DNA from: Pseudomonadota bacterium
GTDB taxonomy: Bacteria; Pseudomonadota; Gammaproteobacteria; Steroidobacterales; GCA-2729495
Direction: 5' to 3'
DNA length: 62,352 nucleotides
NCBI GenBank assembly: GCA_963204745.1
Contig: CAUJHF010000059.1
Coordinates: 1-62,352 of the forward strand
Shown: positions 28,555-38,221 of the stretch, piece after piece
Layout of the letters: every line of letters begins with the position of its first letter
Numbering within the stretch: position 1 is the stretch's first letter
Notes under the pieces: generated by a model
Told to the model about the DNA's origin: nothing
The model's input: only the letters and a program-made list of their open reading frames with translations
Database searches by the model: none
Program-made: the position numbers and the translations under genes

Positions 28555-30750
28555 TCAGGAAATACGCAGCGGCAGAGTGCGCAAACGCTGCCCCGTCGCC
28601 GCAAATACCGCGTTGGCAACCGCAGGGGCTATCGGCGGCACACCCGGCTCGCCCACACCACTGGGCTCCGTACCACCGGGCACGATGTGCACATCGATAA
28701 CCGGTGAGTCAGCCATGCGCAGCACGCGGTAGTCGTGGAAGTTGCTCTGCTGTACTGCACCGTCCTCGATACTGATCTCACCATACAGCGCGGCAGACAG
28801 GCCAAACAGGATCCCGCCCTCCATCTGCTGACGCACGATGTCAGGGTTGATCACCAGTCCGCAATCAACAGCACAGCTCACGCGATGCACGCGAATAGTG
28901 TCATCAGCACCGATACTGATCTCGGCAACATGAGCAACGATCGTCCCGAAGGCCTCCTGTATCGCGACCCCCCGGTGGCGGCCCGGAACCTGGGTAGCCC
29001 AGCCGGAGTTCTCCAGCACCAGATCGAGTACGGCGAGGTGTCGCGGCGCCGCTGCCAGATAGCGTCGGCGGAAGGCTGCGGGGTCCTGTCCAGCCGCAGC
29101 CGCCAGCTCATCGATGAAACTCTCGATAACAAAAGCCGTATACGAGTGACCGACCGAGCGCCACAGCGTGACCGGAACGCCAGGGTTCCAGTCGGCCAGA
29201 TCGATCTGCACATTCGGAATCGCATAGGGCATGGATCGCGCACCGGCACGCGCCGACTCTGAACCCCTGAAGCGATCGAGCAGGCTGATGACACCGTCAC
29301 TGAAACCACCGGTCAGCGATTGCGGCACCCACTCCGGTGCCAGCACATCCAGCGCGACCGGAACGACCAGCCGGTTGAGGTTTGTAGCGACCAGTCGATG
29401 CTGCCAGGCGAGCGGCTCGCCGTCGGCATCCAGTGCTGCGCGCAGGCGATGCAGCGTGGCCTCGCGATAAAGACCCTGACGCATATCGTCTTCACGCGTC
29501 CACATCAGCTTCACGGGACGTGTGGTGTGCCGCGCAATCTCCACCGCCTCGACGACATACTCCATCGTCGCACGTCGCCCGAAACCACCTCCGGCGTACG
29601 TCGTATGCACGCGGACCTTCTCCCGGGACAGCCCCGACATGTCGCAGATCACCTGGCGCACCATGTCCGGCCCCTGACTCGGCACCCATGCTTCACAGCC
29701 GCCGTCGTGGAACCAGATCGTGGCATTCATCGGCTCGAGCGTGGCGTGGGCAAGATAGGGCAGCCAGTACTCCGCCTCCACCGTCCGCACAGCAGCTTGC
29801 AGTGCCTGATCCGTATCGCCCTCATCACGCACCCGGTGTGTGTCGGCAACGTCGAGGTGCTTCCCCTGCTCCACCCGAATCGATGCGCTGCTGATGCCGG
29901 CCAGCGGGCCATTACTCCATTCAACAGTAAGTGCGTTCGCGCCCTGTTGCGCATGCCAGAAAGTCTCGCCGAGCACGGCGACTCCGGTATGGACAGGCAG
30001 CACATCAACGACGCCCGACAGCGCACGCGCTGCAGTCGCATCATGACTCAGGGGTTGTGCGAGCAGGCGCGGTGGACGGGCAACCACGGCGACGAGCAGA
30101 TCCGGGAGCTGTGTATCCACGCCGTATGCTGCGCGGCCGGTGACCTTCGGCAGGATATCCGGCCGGGGCACCTTGGTCCCGATCCACCGCCAGTGACCGG
30201 GCTCTCTTAGCGACACCTTCTCAGGCACGGGTAGCCGCGCTGCCGCAGTTGCAAGCTCGGCATAAGCCAAACGCCTGTTGCCGCGACGGTCGATGACTGC
30301 GGCGGCACCATCGGTATCGAGTGAGGCCACATCTGTCTGCCACTTGTTCGCGGCTGCCTGCAGCAGCATCTGCCGGGCCCTTGCACCGGTTTCCCGGATC
30401 GGCAGCCAGCGGGTGCGCATGGTTTTGCTCTCACCCGTCATCTGCAGCGGATCCTGAAACAGCGGATTGATCGCCGCAAAGCGCAGCGTGATCTGCGCCG
30501 GCGACACATCGAGTTCCTCGGCCAGCAGGGTGGCGAAACCGGTCATCACCCCCTGACCAAGTTCGGCCTTGTCGACCTGCAGAACGATGTTGCCCCCGGG
30601 CGTGATCTGCAGCCAGGCGTTCGGTGAGAGGTTACCGGGCGTTTCCGGCGCCGGTGTCCGGTCGCGGACCGGGCGCAACCAGGTCAGTGCGAGACCGCCA
30701 CCGGCCAGCACTGCGGTACTGATCAGCAACTTGCGGCGACTCAGGGACAT
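28555..30750 (-). CDS. Molybdopterin-dependent hydroxylase large subunit, isoquinoline 1-oxidoreductase beta (IorB) type
   Basis: A 731-residue xanthine-oxidase-family molybdenum subunit. A Tat signal with paired arginines ([19 protein letters not shown]) exports it folded. IorB-like features include [46 protein letters not shown] molybdopterin segments, [12 protein letters not shown] and the C-terminal [19 protein letters not shown] carrying the catalytic Glu. It should hydroxylate an aromatic heterocycle or aldehyde. It needs a 2Fe-2S small subunit and a c-type cytochrome, and neither gene is next to it. Confidence 0.9.
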   Translation of the reverse strand: MSLSRRKLLISTAVLAGGGLALTWLRPVRDRTPAPETPGNLSPNAWLQITPGGNIVLQVDKAELGQGVMTGFATLLAEELDVSPAQITLRFAAINPLFQDPLQMTGESKTMRTRWLPIRETGARARQMLLQAAANKWQTDVASLDTDGAAAVIDRRGNRRLAYAELATAAARLPVPEKVSLREPGHWRWIGTKVPRPDILPKVTGRAAYGVDTQLPDLLVAVVARPPRLLAQPLSHDATAARALSGVVDVLPVHTGVAVLGETFWHAQQGANALTVEWSNGPLAGISSASIRVEQGKHLDVADTHRVRDEGDTDQALQAAVRTVEAEYWLPYLAHATLEPMNATIWFHDGGCEAWVPSQGPDMVRQVICDMSGLSREKVRVHTTYAGGGFGRRATMEYVVEAVEIARHTTRPVKLMWTREDDMRQGLYREATLHRLRAALDADGEPLAWQHRLVATNLNRLVVPVALDVLAPEWVPQSLTGGFSDGVISLLDRFRGSESARAGARSMPYAIPNVQIDLADWNPGVPVTLWRSVGHSYTAFVIESFIDELAAAAGQDPAAFRRRYLAAAPRHLAVLDLVLENSGWATQVPGRHRGVAIQEAFGTIVAHVAEISIGADDTIRVHRVSCAVDCGLVINPDIVRQQMEGGILFGLSAALYGEISIEDGAVQQSNFHDYRVLRMADSPVIDVHIVPGGTEPSGVGEPGVPPIAPAVANAVFAATGQRLRTLPLRIS

Positions 30751-30782
30751 GAAAAAGGTGCCTTTTTGGGCAGGTTTTTACG

Positions 30783-31589
30783 CTACCAGGGTATGGGCTT
30801 GCCATCGACATTGACCGGTACGCCCTTGTCCTCGAGAGTGAGTTCCGCGACCATCGCGTAAAGTCCCGCCGCGCTTTCGGCCGGCGTCAGCTTGTCGCCC
30901 TTGTAGCCAGATGCGATGAGCATATCCGTGTCGACCATGCCAGGGGCCACAATCGCCACGATGATGCCCCGACTCCGCAGGTCGTTGCGCAGCGCGCGCA
31001 TGCCCATGTTCATGGCCGCCTTGCTCATCTGGTAAAAATAAAAGCGCGACATCCGGGCCATGATGGTGAGCGACCCGAGCCCGCTGGTCATGCCGATGAT
31101 CTTTTTCTGCTCGCTGGCAGCGATGTTATCGACAAAGGCCTCTGACAGCTTCAGCGGTCCATAGGCGTTGGTCTTCATGACTTCAACGAACATGTCCTGA
31201 TCGAGATTGCCAAACTGCTGGCTGGCAACCGGTTCACCGAGCCAGGCGGCGTTATTGAACAGCACATCGACGGGAACCCCGCGATATTTCTCCGCAAGCT
31301 TGCTGATCTGCCTGAGATCGGTCACGTCGAGTTTTTCGACCAGGACCTTCGGATTTGCAGCGGCAAGCGCCTGCAGCTCGCTGGCCTTCGAAGGCGTGCG
31401 GCAGGTTGCAATCACGTTCCAGCCCTTTGCGGCGTATTCCTGCGCCAGCGCCAGACCCACACCACGATTCGAACCGGTCAGCAGGACAGTCGGGCTGCCT
31501 GGATCCCGAACCTTTGCCGCCTGGAGCGGCGAGAGAGCCAGCAGGGCCAGAACCAGCACAAGGCCGCAGCGGAATTTTCTTGTATTCAT
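30783..31589 (-). CDS. Short-chain dehydrogenase/reductase with N-terminal signal peptide
   Basis: A 268-residue SDR. The Rossmann motif is TGSNRGVGLALAQEYA, the NNAA motif is FNNAAWLG, and the catalytic set includes Ser in GMTSGLGS and the Y-x-x-x-K of YQMSK. Residues 1-25 (RCGLVLVLALLALSPLQAAK) look like a cleavable signal peptide, which is rare because NAD(P) is cytoplasmic; it may be a membrane anchor instead. ATG at 31589 is preceded by GGGAG. It lies 32 bases before the molybdenum hydroxylase gene in the same direction, so the two may be cotranscribed. Confidence 0.85.
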   Translation of the reverse strand: MNTRKFRCGLVLVLALLALSPLQAAKVRDPGSPTVLLTGSNRGVGLALAQEYAAKGWNVIATCRTPSKASELQALAAANPKVLVEKLDVTDLRQISKLAEKYRGVPVDVLFNNAAWLGEPVASQQFGNLDQDMFVEVMKTNAYGPLKLSEAFVDNIAASEQKKIIGMTSGLGSLTIMARMSRFYFYQMSKAAMNMGMRALRNDLRSRGIIVAIVAPGMVDTDMLIASGYKGDKLTPAESAAGLYAMVAELTLEDKGVPVNVDGKPIPW

Positions 31590-31679
31590 CAAGTCTCCCG
31601 GATGATTTTTGACGGGCTACCAAAAGTGGCCCTCAAATATACAAGCACCGCTGCGGAACAGGGCAAGCCTGATGCGGAC

Positions 31680-33002
31680 TTAACCGCTGCGCGCCCGCGC
31701 ACCGCCGCCACCGCGGTTACCGCGGTAACGGTTCTGGCGCTGCGCCTGGCCGGCGCCCTGACCATGACGCTGTCCGTCACGGTGAGGCGCCTGGTTACCG
31801 CGCGTGTCCAGCTCGGGCTGTGCGGGACGACCCGGACGCACCGGTGGCTCGGAAATCTTCGGCAACTGCGCGCGCAGGAGCGGACGCCCCAGCAGCCGCT
31901 CGATGTCCTTGAGCAGACCACGCTCATCGGCCGATACCAGTGAGACCGCAACACCACTTGCGCCGGCCCGGCCCGTGCGGCCGATACGGTGTACGTAGTC
32001 CTCGGGAACATTTGGCAGTTCGTAATTGATGACACACGGCAGCTGGTCGATGTCGAGGCCGCGCGATGCAACTTCGGTGGCCACCAGCGCCATGATCCTG
32101 CCCTGCTTGAAATCGTTCAGCGCCTTGGTGCGCGCAGACTGGCTCTTGTTGCCGTGAATCGCAGACGCGATGATGCCGTCGTCTTCCAGCTGCTTGGTCA
32201 GCCGGTTGGCGCCGTGCTTGGTACGTGTAAAGACCAGCACCTGGCCCCAGTCATTGGTGCGGATGAGGTGCGACAGCAGCCGGCGCTTGTCTTCCTTGCG
32301 GATCTCGTGCACATGCTGCGTGACGCTGTCCACCGCGGCATTCCGGCGAGCGACTTCAATATTCACCGGCTGATGCAGAAAAGCGGCGGCCAGTGTGCGG
32401 ATCTCCTCGCTGTAGGTTGCGGAGAACATCAGGTTCTGACGTTTGGCCGGCAACAGCTTGAGTACCCGCTTGATGTCGTGAATAAAGCCCATGTCGAGCA
32501 TGCGGTCGGCTTCGTCGAGTACGAGAATTTCGATTTTCGACAGGTCGATGGTGCGCTGCTGCACATGGTCGAGCAGACGGCCCGGCGTCGCGACAACGAT
32601 ATCGGTGCCACGGCGCAGGCTCTCGGCTTGCGGGTTAAACCCGACACCGCCAAATACGACGGTGACGGCCATCGGCGTATAGCGACCGTAGGTGCGCGCG
32701 CTTTCCGCCACCTGTGCGGCGAGCTCGCGGGTAGGGACCAGCACCAGCGCACGCGGTGCGCGCCAGCCATTGCGGCCCGCAGCCACGGCCGTTTCGCCGG
32801 CCTTCGGTGTGCCCAGCAACTGCAGGATCGGCAGGATGAACCCGGCCGTCTTGCCGGTTCCCGTCTGCGCACCGGCGAGCAGGTCGCGACCGGCCAGTAC
32901 TTCGGGAATTGCGCGGGCCTGTACGGGCGTCGGTGTTTCGTAACCGCTATCCGCAATGGCGCGCAACAGTTCGGGCTTCAACCCGAGCGTTTGAAATGAC
33001 AT
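31680..33002 (-). CDS. rhlE: DEAD-box RNA helicase RhlE
   Basis: A 440-residue ATP-dependent RNA helicase. All DEAD-box motifs are present: Q motif TPTPVQ, motif I AQTGTGKT, Ia PTRELA, II DEAD in [16 protein letters not shown] in MFSATYS, and [12 protein letters not shown]. The C-terminal tail after about residue 375 is basic and rich in Gly, Gln and Arg ([12 protein letters not shown]), as in RhlE. It acts in ribosome assembly and RNA decay. I start at MSFQTLGL, the conserved N-terminus; the frame extends upstream without similarity. The 246 bp before it hold no gene that I can see. Confidence 0.95.
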   Translation of the reverse strand: MSFQTLGLKPELLRAIADSGYETPTPVQARAIPEVLAGRDLLAGAQTGTGKTAGFILPILQLLGTPKAGETAVAAGRNGWRAPRALVLVPTRELAAQVAESARTYGRYTPMAVTVVFGGVGFNPQAESLRRGTDIVVATPGRLLDHVQQRTIDLSKIEILVLDEADRMLDMGFIHDIKRVLKLLPAKRQNLMFSATYSEEIRTLAAAFLHQPVNIEVARRNAAVDSVTQHVHEIRKEDKRRLLSHLIRTNDWGQVLVFTRTKHGANRLTKQLEDDGIIASAIHGNKSQSARTKALNDFKQGRIMALVATEVASRGLDIDQLPCVINYELPNVPEDYVHRIGRTGRAGASGVAVSLVSADERGLLKDIERLLGRPLLRAQLPKISEPPVRPGRPAQPELDTRGNQAPHRDGQRHGQGAGQAQRQNRYRGNRGGGGARARSG

Positions 33003-33248
33003 CTTTGATTTTCCTCTCCAGCCTGCAGAGCGTCCCGTGTCATCGGGAAATCCTCTGGTCCGGTAGAGGCAGGGTAATGTGGTCTCGGGTATTTCCGGAG
33101 CGCTGCCGCAAGCGGCGATGCCGTGCGGAGTTCCAGTGCAAAAACTGCGAGATAATGAACGAGCTGACCGGACGAAAGCTTGTTTAGCAGCGCGCACCAT
33201 ACACGAAGGGCGCCCGGTATCCAAGCAAACCGCCCGGGGTTGCCAGCC

Positions 33249-36200
33249 TCAGCGCAGCGCAAGCTCCATAATCACCGCGCCACTTTCTGCCCTGCCCTCA
33301 GCCGGCGAAGCCAGGAACACCCGGCCCGGATCGATACCGGTGTCACCGAGCAACTTCGCCTGTACCGCCTCGGCCCGTGCGCGGGCCAGCGCATACAGGT
33401 CGTCGTCCGTTACCTCAATATGCTGGCGCACTGCCTGCTCGAGTCCCGCGATCATTGCCTCTGGCGTATCCGGTACGGGCGTTGTTCCCGGCGGCATAGC
33501 GAGAGGCTCCGGCAGTATCGCCTTTGCGCCATATGCCTTGCGGTACACGGTAATGAGCTGGCGCAGATAGTCCTCACGGTCGGCGCCGACAACGGCAAAG
33601 TTCAACCCGTCCGCTGGCTGCTTTCTGGCGACAAGCTCAGCCTTCTTTGCCGCCACGACACCACGCCTCAGCCGGGACTCGACGATTCCGGCAGCATCCG
33701 TCTCACGGCTGAATACCGCCGGCACATTGAGTTTCAGTCCCGGGCGTTCGTCGAGCGCCTTTGTCAGCGCGTCCAGTTTCCGCTGTGCCACTTCGTCGAT
33801 TGCCGCCGTTCCGGCCGGGAAGCCGACGAGATTCATGTCTTCACCGCCACCAAAAAGACTGCCCAGCAAGGCAAAGGGCGCAGTGACAGCCTTGCTCAGC
33901 AGATTGACGAAAATCTTCCAGATAACCGGTCCGATGCTGAACTGCGGATCATCAAGACTGCCCGCTACCGGCAATTCGATATCGATGACGCCGTTGCGGT
34001 CCTTGAGCAGGGCAACCGCCAGTTTGAGCGGCACGCCGATCGAATCGGGGCTGTCCACCTTGTCGCCAAGTTCCAGCTGGTCGATGACGATCCTGTGGTC
34101 GGCCTGAAGCTTGTGCTCGTTCAGCTTGTAGTTGAGATCGGCAGACAGTTTTCCGCGCCGGATCGTGTAACCCGCAAAACGCCCCGAATAAGGCGTGAAC
34201 GAAGCCATCTCGATATTGCGGAAGTTCATCGCCATGTCGAGCCAGGCCTCAACCGCCAGCGGATTGACCTCGCCGCGGATGGTAACCGGCGAAAAGCGGT
34301 CAACCTGACCGTCAAGTTCCACCTTTGCGCGCGAGGCCGGATCGGAAGACAGGCCACTGATCGTGCCCTCGAGCTTGCCGATGCCGGTCGCGAAATTCGG
34401 CTTGATGCTCAGGTCCGCAAAGTCTGCCGAACCACCCCTGATACGCACGGTGCCGATCTGCATCGGGAGCGGCACCGGCTTCGGCTGCGTCTGCGGCTGC
34501 GGCTGCGCCGCCGACGGGTTGCTGACCACGACGTCTGCCGTCTGTCCACCCAGCGTCGGCCCGCCCGCCGCCGTCGCAGTCGCTCCCGGACCGGCGAGAA
34601 CCGCCGCCACATTGGTGTAGCCGTCGGGCGCAATGATCAGCCGCACGTACGGACTTTGCGCAGTAACGGTGCGGATGCGCAGGCTTTGAGGTGCGGACCT
34701 GTATCGCAAGCCATCGAGCTGCAGCCGGTCCCATTTGATGAAGTCTTCTTCGAGGACATTATCGACCGTGCGCAGGCCGTCGACCGTGACATCGGTTTCG
34801 ACGTCGAGCGTTGCCGCCGGCTCGGCCGGCACATAGGACAGCTTGCCCTTGAGTCCCAGGTCGCCAGACACCAGCGTCATGCTCGACTTTTTCGCCACCC
34901 AGGGCTGCAATACCCCCAGGTCGAAATCTGCCAGCTCGATGTCAGCTTTCGCAGCCAGCGTATCCAGTGCCAGCACGGCTGCGGTGTGCAGCTTGCCTTT
35001 CTCGTTCACCACGGCATCCACCGTCAGATTCACGACGGTATCGGGCCGGGTACTGTAGTCGCTGACCGTGAAGCCGAGCGGCTTCAGATGCAGCGCCGGC
35101 ACCGGCTGCACCGAGCGGTCTTCCACCGTCACATCCAGGTTGCTGGCGGCTATGGCGGGCAGACGCACTTCCCAGTCCTTCTGCTGAGGCGGAGCAGGCT
35201 GCGCGGCGGTCTGCACGGCGGCCTTCGGGGCAGATGCCGGCAGCTGCGCAGTTGATGCAACGGGTACCGGCGACGGCGGGACCGCCGCCTCCGGAGCACC
35301 GCCTGCAAGCTCCGACAGATTCAGCTCTCCGTCGGGCGTCAGCCATGCAGACACCGTACCCCCGTCGATTGCCAGCGATGCAAACTCAACTTGACGCTCT
35401 GCGAGCGACATCCGGCCACCGCTGGCAACCAGGCGGTCGAGCAACACATAGTCATCCGGCTGATCTCGCGCGCGCAGCGCGACTCCGGCGATGGTGATTT
35501 CGGTATCCGCAAGCTCCACTTGCGCCCCCCCGGCCGCATCCGCATATTCATAGTTCCCATGTACGGCCAGGCTGCCCCGCGCAATATCCAGCGGCAATAC
35601 ATCGCCCAGAAATGCTGCAATTTTCGGTAACGGCAAGTCTGCCAGACTGAACTCGCCGGCCGAGGCCAGCGGCGAGGCCTGCAGCGTTCCCTGCCAGGCG
35701 ATACGCCCGCTGCCGAATACATGCGCATCAAAACGGTAACGGTCGGCACCGTCGCGGAAGGTCGTAAAGTCGCTCAACTGGAACTCGACGGGGTCAATGT
35801 TCGCAATAAAGACTGCAGCGCGATCGAGATCGGTGACGCGGATCCGGCTCTTGCTGACCCGCAGGTCAGTCACCATCAGGCGGGGCAGCGATTTGTGTTC
35901 AGCATCCGGTGACTCTGCAGGCAGCAGATCAGCGAGGTTCAAGGCTCCACCGGGACGCACGACAGCGCTGACCATCAGCCCGTCGACTGCGATCTCGCGG
36001 AAGGACAGCGCCCGATGCCACAGCGAATCCAGGTCCAGGTTCACGCGCAGGTGATCGAAGGCCAGCAGCGGCCCGCCATCTGCGTCCGGCAGTGCCAGCG
36101 CGTCGATTTCAAGGGCAAGGCTGAAGGGCTTGAAACGGATCTCACCGATGGCCAGTTCGCGGCCGTAATCAGCCCTGACCGTGTCCTTGAGCAGGCCGGT

Positions 36201-36323
36201 CAGGAATCGCGGTACCGCATAGAAGCCGAGCGCAGCGTACAGCGCCAGCAGTCCGGCGAGCATCAGCCAGAATACGGGCCGGACGGGAAAAGCGAATGAT
36301 GTCTTGCGCGCGACTTCGGGCAT
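33249..36323 (-). CDS. AsmA-like DUF748 domain envelope protein
   Basis: A 1024-residue protein with one N-terminal membrane helix (VFWLMLAGLLALYAALGFYAV) and a long beta-rich body of the DUF748/AsmA type (RFKPFSLALEIDALALPDADGG, LALPDADG, SFREIAVDG). Two Pro/Ala/Gln-rich linkers interrupt it (near residues 375-410 and about 595-620). The C-terminal 200 residues include an OmpA-like segment (ALTKALDERPGLKLNV) that may touch peptidoglycan. Proteins of this group are thought to form bridges for lipid transport between membranes; that role is inferred here from the family. I start at MPEVARK. Confidence 0.85.
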   Translation of the reverse strand: MPEVARKTSFAFPVRPVFWLMLAGLLALYAALGFYAVPRFLTGLLKDTVRADYGRELAIGEIRFKPFSLALEIDALALPDADGGPLLAFDHLRVNLDLDSLWHRALSFREIAVDGLMVSAVVRPGGALNLADLLPAESPDAEHKSLPRLMVTDLRVSKSRIRVTDLDRAAVFIANIDPVEFQLSDFTTFRDGADRYRFDAHVFGSGRIAWQGTLQASPLASAGEFSLADLPLPKIAAFLGDVLPLDIARGSLAVHGNYEYADAAGGAQVELADTEITIAGVALRARDQPDDYVLLDRLVASGGRMSLAERQVEFASLAIDGGTVSAWLTPDGELNLSELAGGAPEAAVPPSPVPVASTAQLPASAPKAAVQTAAQPAPPQQKDWEVRLPAIAASNLDVTVEDRSVQPVPALHLKPLGFTVSDYSTRPDTVVNLTVDAVVNEKGKLHTAAVLALDTLAAKADIELADFDLGVLQPWVAKKSSMTLVSGDLGLKGKLSYVPAEPAATLDVETDVTVDGLRTVDNVLEEDFIKWDRLQLDGLRYRSAPQSLRIRTVTAQSPYVRLIIAPDGYTNVAAVLAGPGATATAAGGPTLGGQTADVVVSNPSAAQPQPQTQPKPVPLPMQIGTVRIRGGSADFADLSIKPNFATGIGKLEGTISGLSSDPASRAKVELDGQVDRFSPVTIRGEVNPLAVEAWLDMAMNFRNIEMASFTPYSGRFAGYTIRRGKLSADLNYKLNEHKLQADHRIVIDQLELGDKVDSPDSIGVPLKLAVALLKDRNGVIDIELPVAGSLDDPQFSIGPVIWKIFVNLLSKAVTAPFALLGSLFGGGEDMNLVGFPAGTAAIDEVAQRKLDALTKALDERPGLKLNVPAVFSRETDAAGIVESRLRRGVVAAKKAELVARKQPADGLNFAVVGADREDYLRQLITVYRKAYGAKAILPEPLAMPPGTTPVPDTPEAMIAGLEQAVRQHIEVTDDDLYALARARAEAVQAKLLGDTGIDPGRVFLASPAEGRAESGAVIMELALR

Positions 36324-36463
36324 GGCCGACCTCTTCAGGCCGATGATGCGTGATGCATTGAGCCTGTACAACCGGCACCATTATCCGTGACGTCGCAGGC
36401 TGTCTCGGCGGGCACCGGTCCGGCATATACTCACAACCGGTCGTAACCCATCGGAGATCTGTC

Positions 36464-37381
36464 ATGCGCCTGCATTTCACCGCCCTGCTCCTGATCGCCG
36501 CCCCGGTCGCCTTCGGCCAGACAGAGCCGGGACACAGCTGGGACATCACCACCAGCATTGAGATGGAGGGCATGAAACTGCCCGGACAAAAGCAGCAGGT
36601 CTGCATTGCAGACAAGGCCGAAGGGCCCGACGCGATGTCGGGTGACGACAAGCGCTGCACGATCAGCGATGTAAAGAGTTCGCCTGGCCGATACAGCTAC
36701 AAGGTCAACTGTCCTGATGGCTCCGGCACCGGCGAGATGATCTATCACGGCAAGGACAGCTATACCTCGAAGATGACCATTACCGCCGATGGCGAGACGA
36801 TGGTCATGGTGTCCGAGGGCAGGCGCGGCGGACCCTGCGACCCCAAACAGAAAAGCCGGCAGGTGGCCGCCATGGAGGCCCAGGTCGCGGCAGGCATGCA
36901 GCAGTCCTGTAGTGCCATGGCCGATGCGCTGTTGCCAGGCGGCCTGGATCGCAACAAGTGTGCGGCCAAGGACAAGCAGCAACTCTGCAACAAGCTCAAC
37001 ACGAAGGAAGGCTGGCGGCTCGCCAGTGAACGCCAGCCAAGCGGGGATCCGATGCTGGATTCCGGACTGCTTCCGGCAGTGGAAAAATACTGTGGCGTGG
37101 CAGCCGGGTCGACACTGACGCGCCTGTGCGCTGACGCAAACCAGCGTGAAGATCTGGAATTTCTGGGCGCCCAGTGTCCGGCACTCGCCGCGCCCATCGC
37201 CCAGCGCGAATGCGCGGGCCGCAGCTACAGCACCCCCCCGGCCGAGAAGTACCGGGATTTCTGCAACAACTATGCGCGCGACACCATGCAAGGCAGTGGT
37301 GACGCAGGCAGCGTCGTGCCGAAAGCGCAGGACGTACTGAAAGAAGGCGCCAAGCGGCTGAAGGGACTGTTCGGTCGATAG
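36464..37381 (+). CDS. DUF3617 family periplasmic protein
   Basis: A 305-residue secreted protein. The signal peptide is MRLHFTALLLIAAPVAFGQ. The middle segment (GHSWDITTSIEMEGMKLPGQKQQVCI ... CPDGSGTGEMIYHGKDSYTSKM) matches DUF3617, a proteobacterial periplasmic family of unknown function. The C-terminal half is longer than usual and carries about ten cysteines in spaced pairs, which suggests a disulfide-bonded helical repeat domain. It is followed by the D,D-carboxypeptidase gene after 18 bases, so the two may be cotranscribed. Confidence 0.8.
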   Translation: MRLHFTALLLIAAPVAFGQTEPGHSWDITTSIEMEGMKLPGQKQQVCIADKAEGPDAMSGDDKRCTISDVKSSPGRYSYKVNCPDGSGTGEMIYHGKDSYTSKMTITADGETMVMVSEGRRGGPCDPKQKSRQVAAMEAQVAAGMQQSCSAMADALLPGGLDRNKCAAKDKQQLCNKLNTKEGWRLASERQPSGDPMLDSGLLPAVEKYCGVAAGSTLTRLCADANQREDLEFLGAQCPALAAPIAQRECAGRSYSTPPAEKYRDFCNNYARDTMQGSGDAGSVVPKAQDVLKEGAKRLKGLFGR

Positions 37382-37399
37382 GCGAGGGCTGCCTTGCTG

Positions 37400-38221
37400 A
37401 TGTATCGGCAACAGCTGGCGGGTTTCGTGCTCGCCTTGCTGTTGCCGGTTGCAGCCATGCCGGAGAAAACCGGCTTGCCACCCGATCCCTGGCCCAGGGC
37501 GGCAACCGCTTATCTGGTCATCGTCAACGGCGCGGTACTGTGGGCCCGTGCTGCAGACCGCGCCCTGCCCCCGGCATCACTCACCAAGATCATGACAGCA
37601 CTGCTGGTGCTGGAGCACTGGTCGCCCGATGCTGTCGTCACTGTCAGCCCGGTTGCTGCTGCGGCAACCGGTTCGCGCCTCGGGCTGCGGGCCGGCGAGC
37701 AGTTGAGCATGGCATCGGCATTCGAGGCGCTGCTGGTGGCATCTGCCAATGACGCCTGCACCGCGCTCGCCGAGCATACTGCCGGCAGCGTTGCAGAATT
37801 CGTGCAGCACATGAACCGCAAGGCACAGGCTTTGCACCTTGAGGCAAGCAGCTTCCGCAATCCCTGCGGGCTTGATGCGCCCGGGCATCGCTCATCGGCC
37901 AGCGACCTGTACCGGCTGACGAAACTGGCCATGAACAAGCCGGAATTCGCCCGCGCCGTAAAAATGCCCGGGATCGCCATCAGCACGGTGGACGGAAGGC
38001 ACCTGAAGAAAAGCAGCGGCAACCAGCTGCTCGGGCGACTGGCCGGCACGGTCGGCGTGAAAAGCGGCTTCACCAGCGGCGCCGGCAAGTGCCTGGTAGC
38101 CCTCGTTCGCCGCGGCACTGACGAGGTAACAGTCGTGCTGCTCGATGCACCGGATCGCTGGTGGTCAGCCTCGATACTCATTGAGGATGCCTTCGCGGCA
38201 CTCGATGCCAGCCGCCACTGA
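37400..38221 (+). CDS. D-alanyl-D-alanine carboxypeptidase, PBP5/6-like (peptidase S11)
   Basis: A 273-residue penicillin-binding protein that trims the terminal D-Ala from peptidoglycan stem peptides. The catalytic motifs are S60-L-T-K63, S115-A-N117 and K221-S-G223. A signal peptide (QQLAGFVLALLLPVAAM) opens the protein. It is shorter than E. coli PBP5 (about 400 residues) and lacks the C-terminal beta domain and amphipathic anchor, so it is probably soluble in the periplasm. The next gene begins inside its last codons. Confidence 0.92.
   Translation: MYRQQLAGFVLALLLPVAAMPEKTGLPPDPWPRAATAYLVIVNGAVLWARAADRALPPASLTKIMTALLVLEHWSPDAVVTVSPVAAAATGSRLGLRAGEQLSMASAFEALLVASANDACTALAEHTAGSVAEFVQHMNRKAQALHLEASSFRNPCGLDAPGHRSSASDLYRLTKLAMNKPEFARAVKMPGIAISTVDGRHLKKSSGNQLLGRLAGTVGVKSGFTSGAGKCLVALVRRGTDEVTVVLLDAPDRWWSASILIEDAFAALDASRH

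Noticed and set aside
30753..30768. AAAAAGG/CCTTTTT palindrome beside the molybdenum hydroxylase start
   Set aside because: The loop is only two bases and the motif covers the ribosome binding region; too weak to call a switch.
33180..35255. Long plus-strand open frame (691 codons) antisense to the AsmA-like gene
   Set aside because: Composition is dominated by Arg, His, Gln and Leu with no family match, as expected for the complement of a GC-rich gene; the minus-strand DUF748 protein is clearly real.
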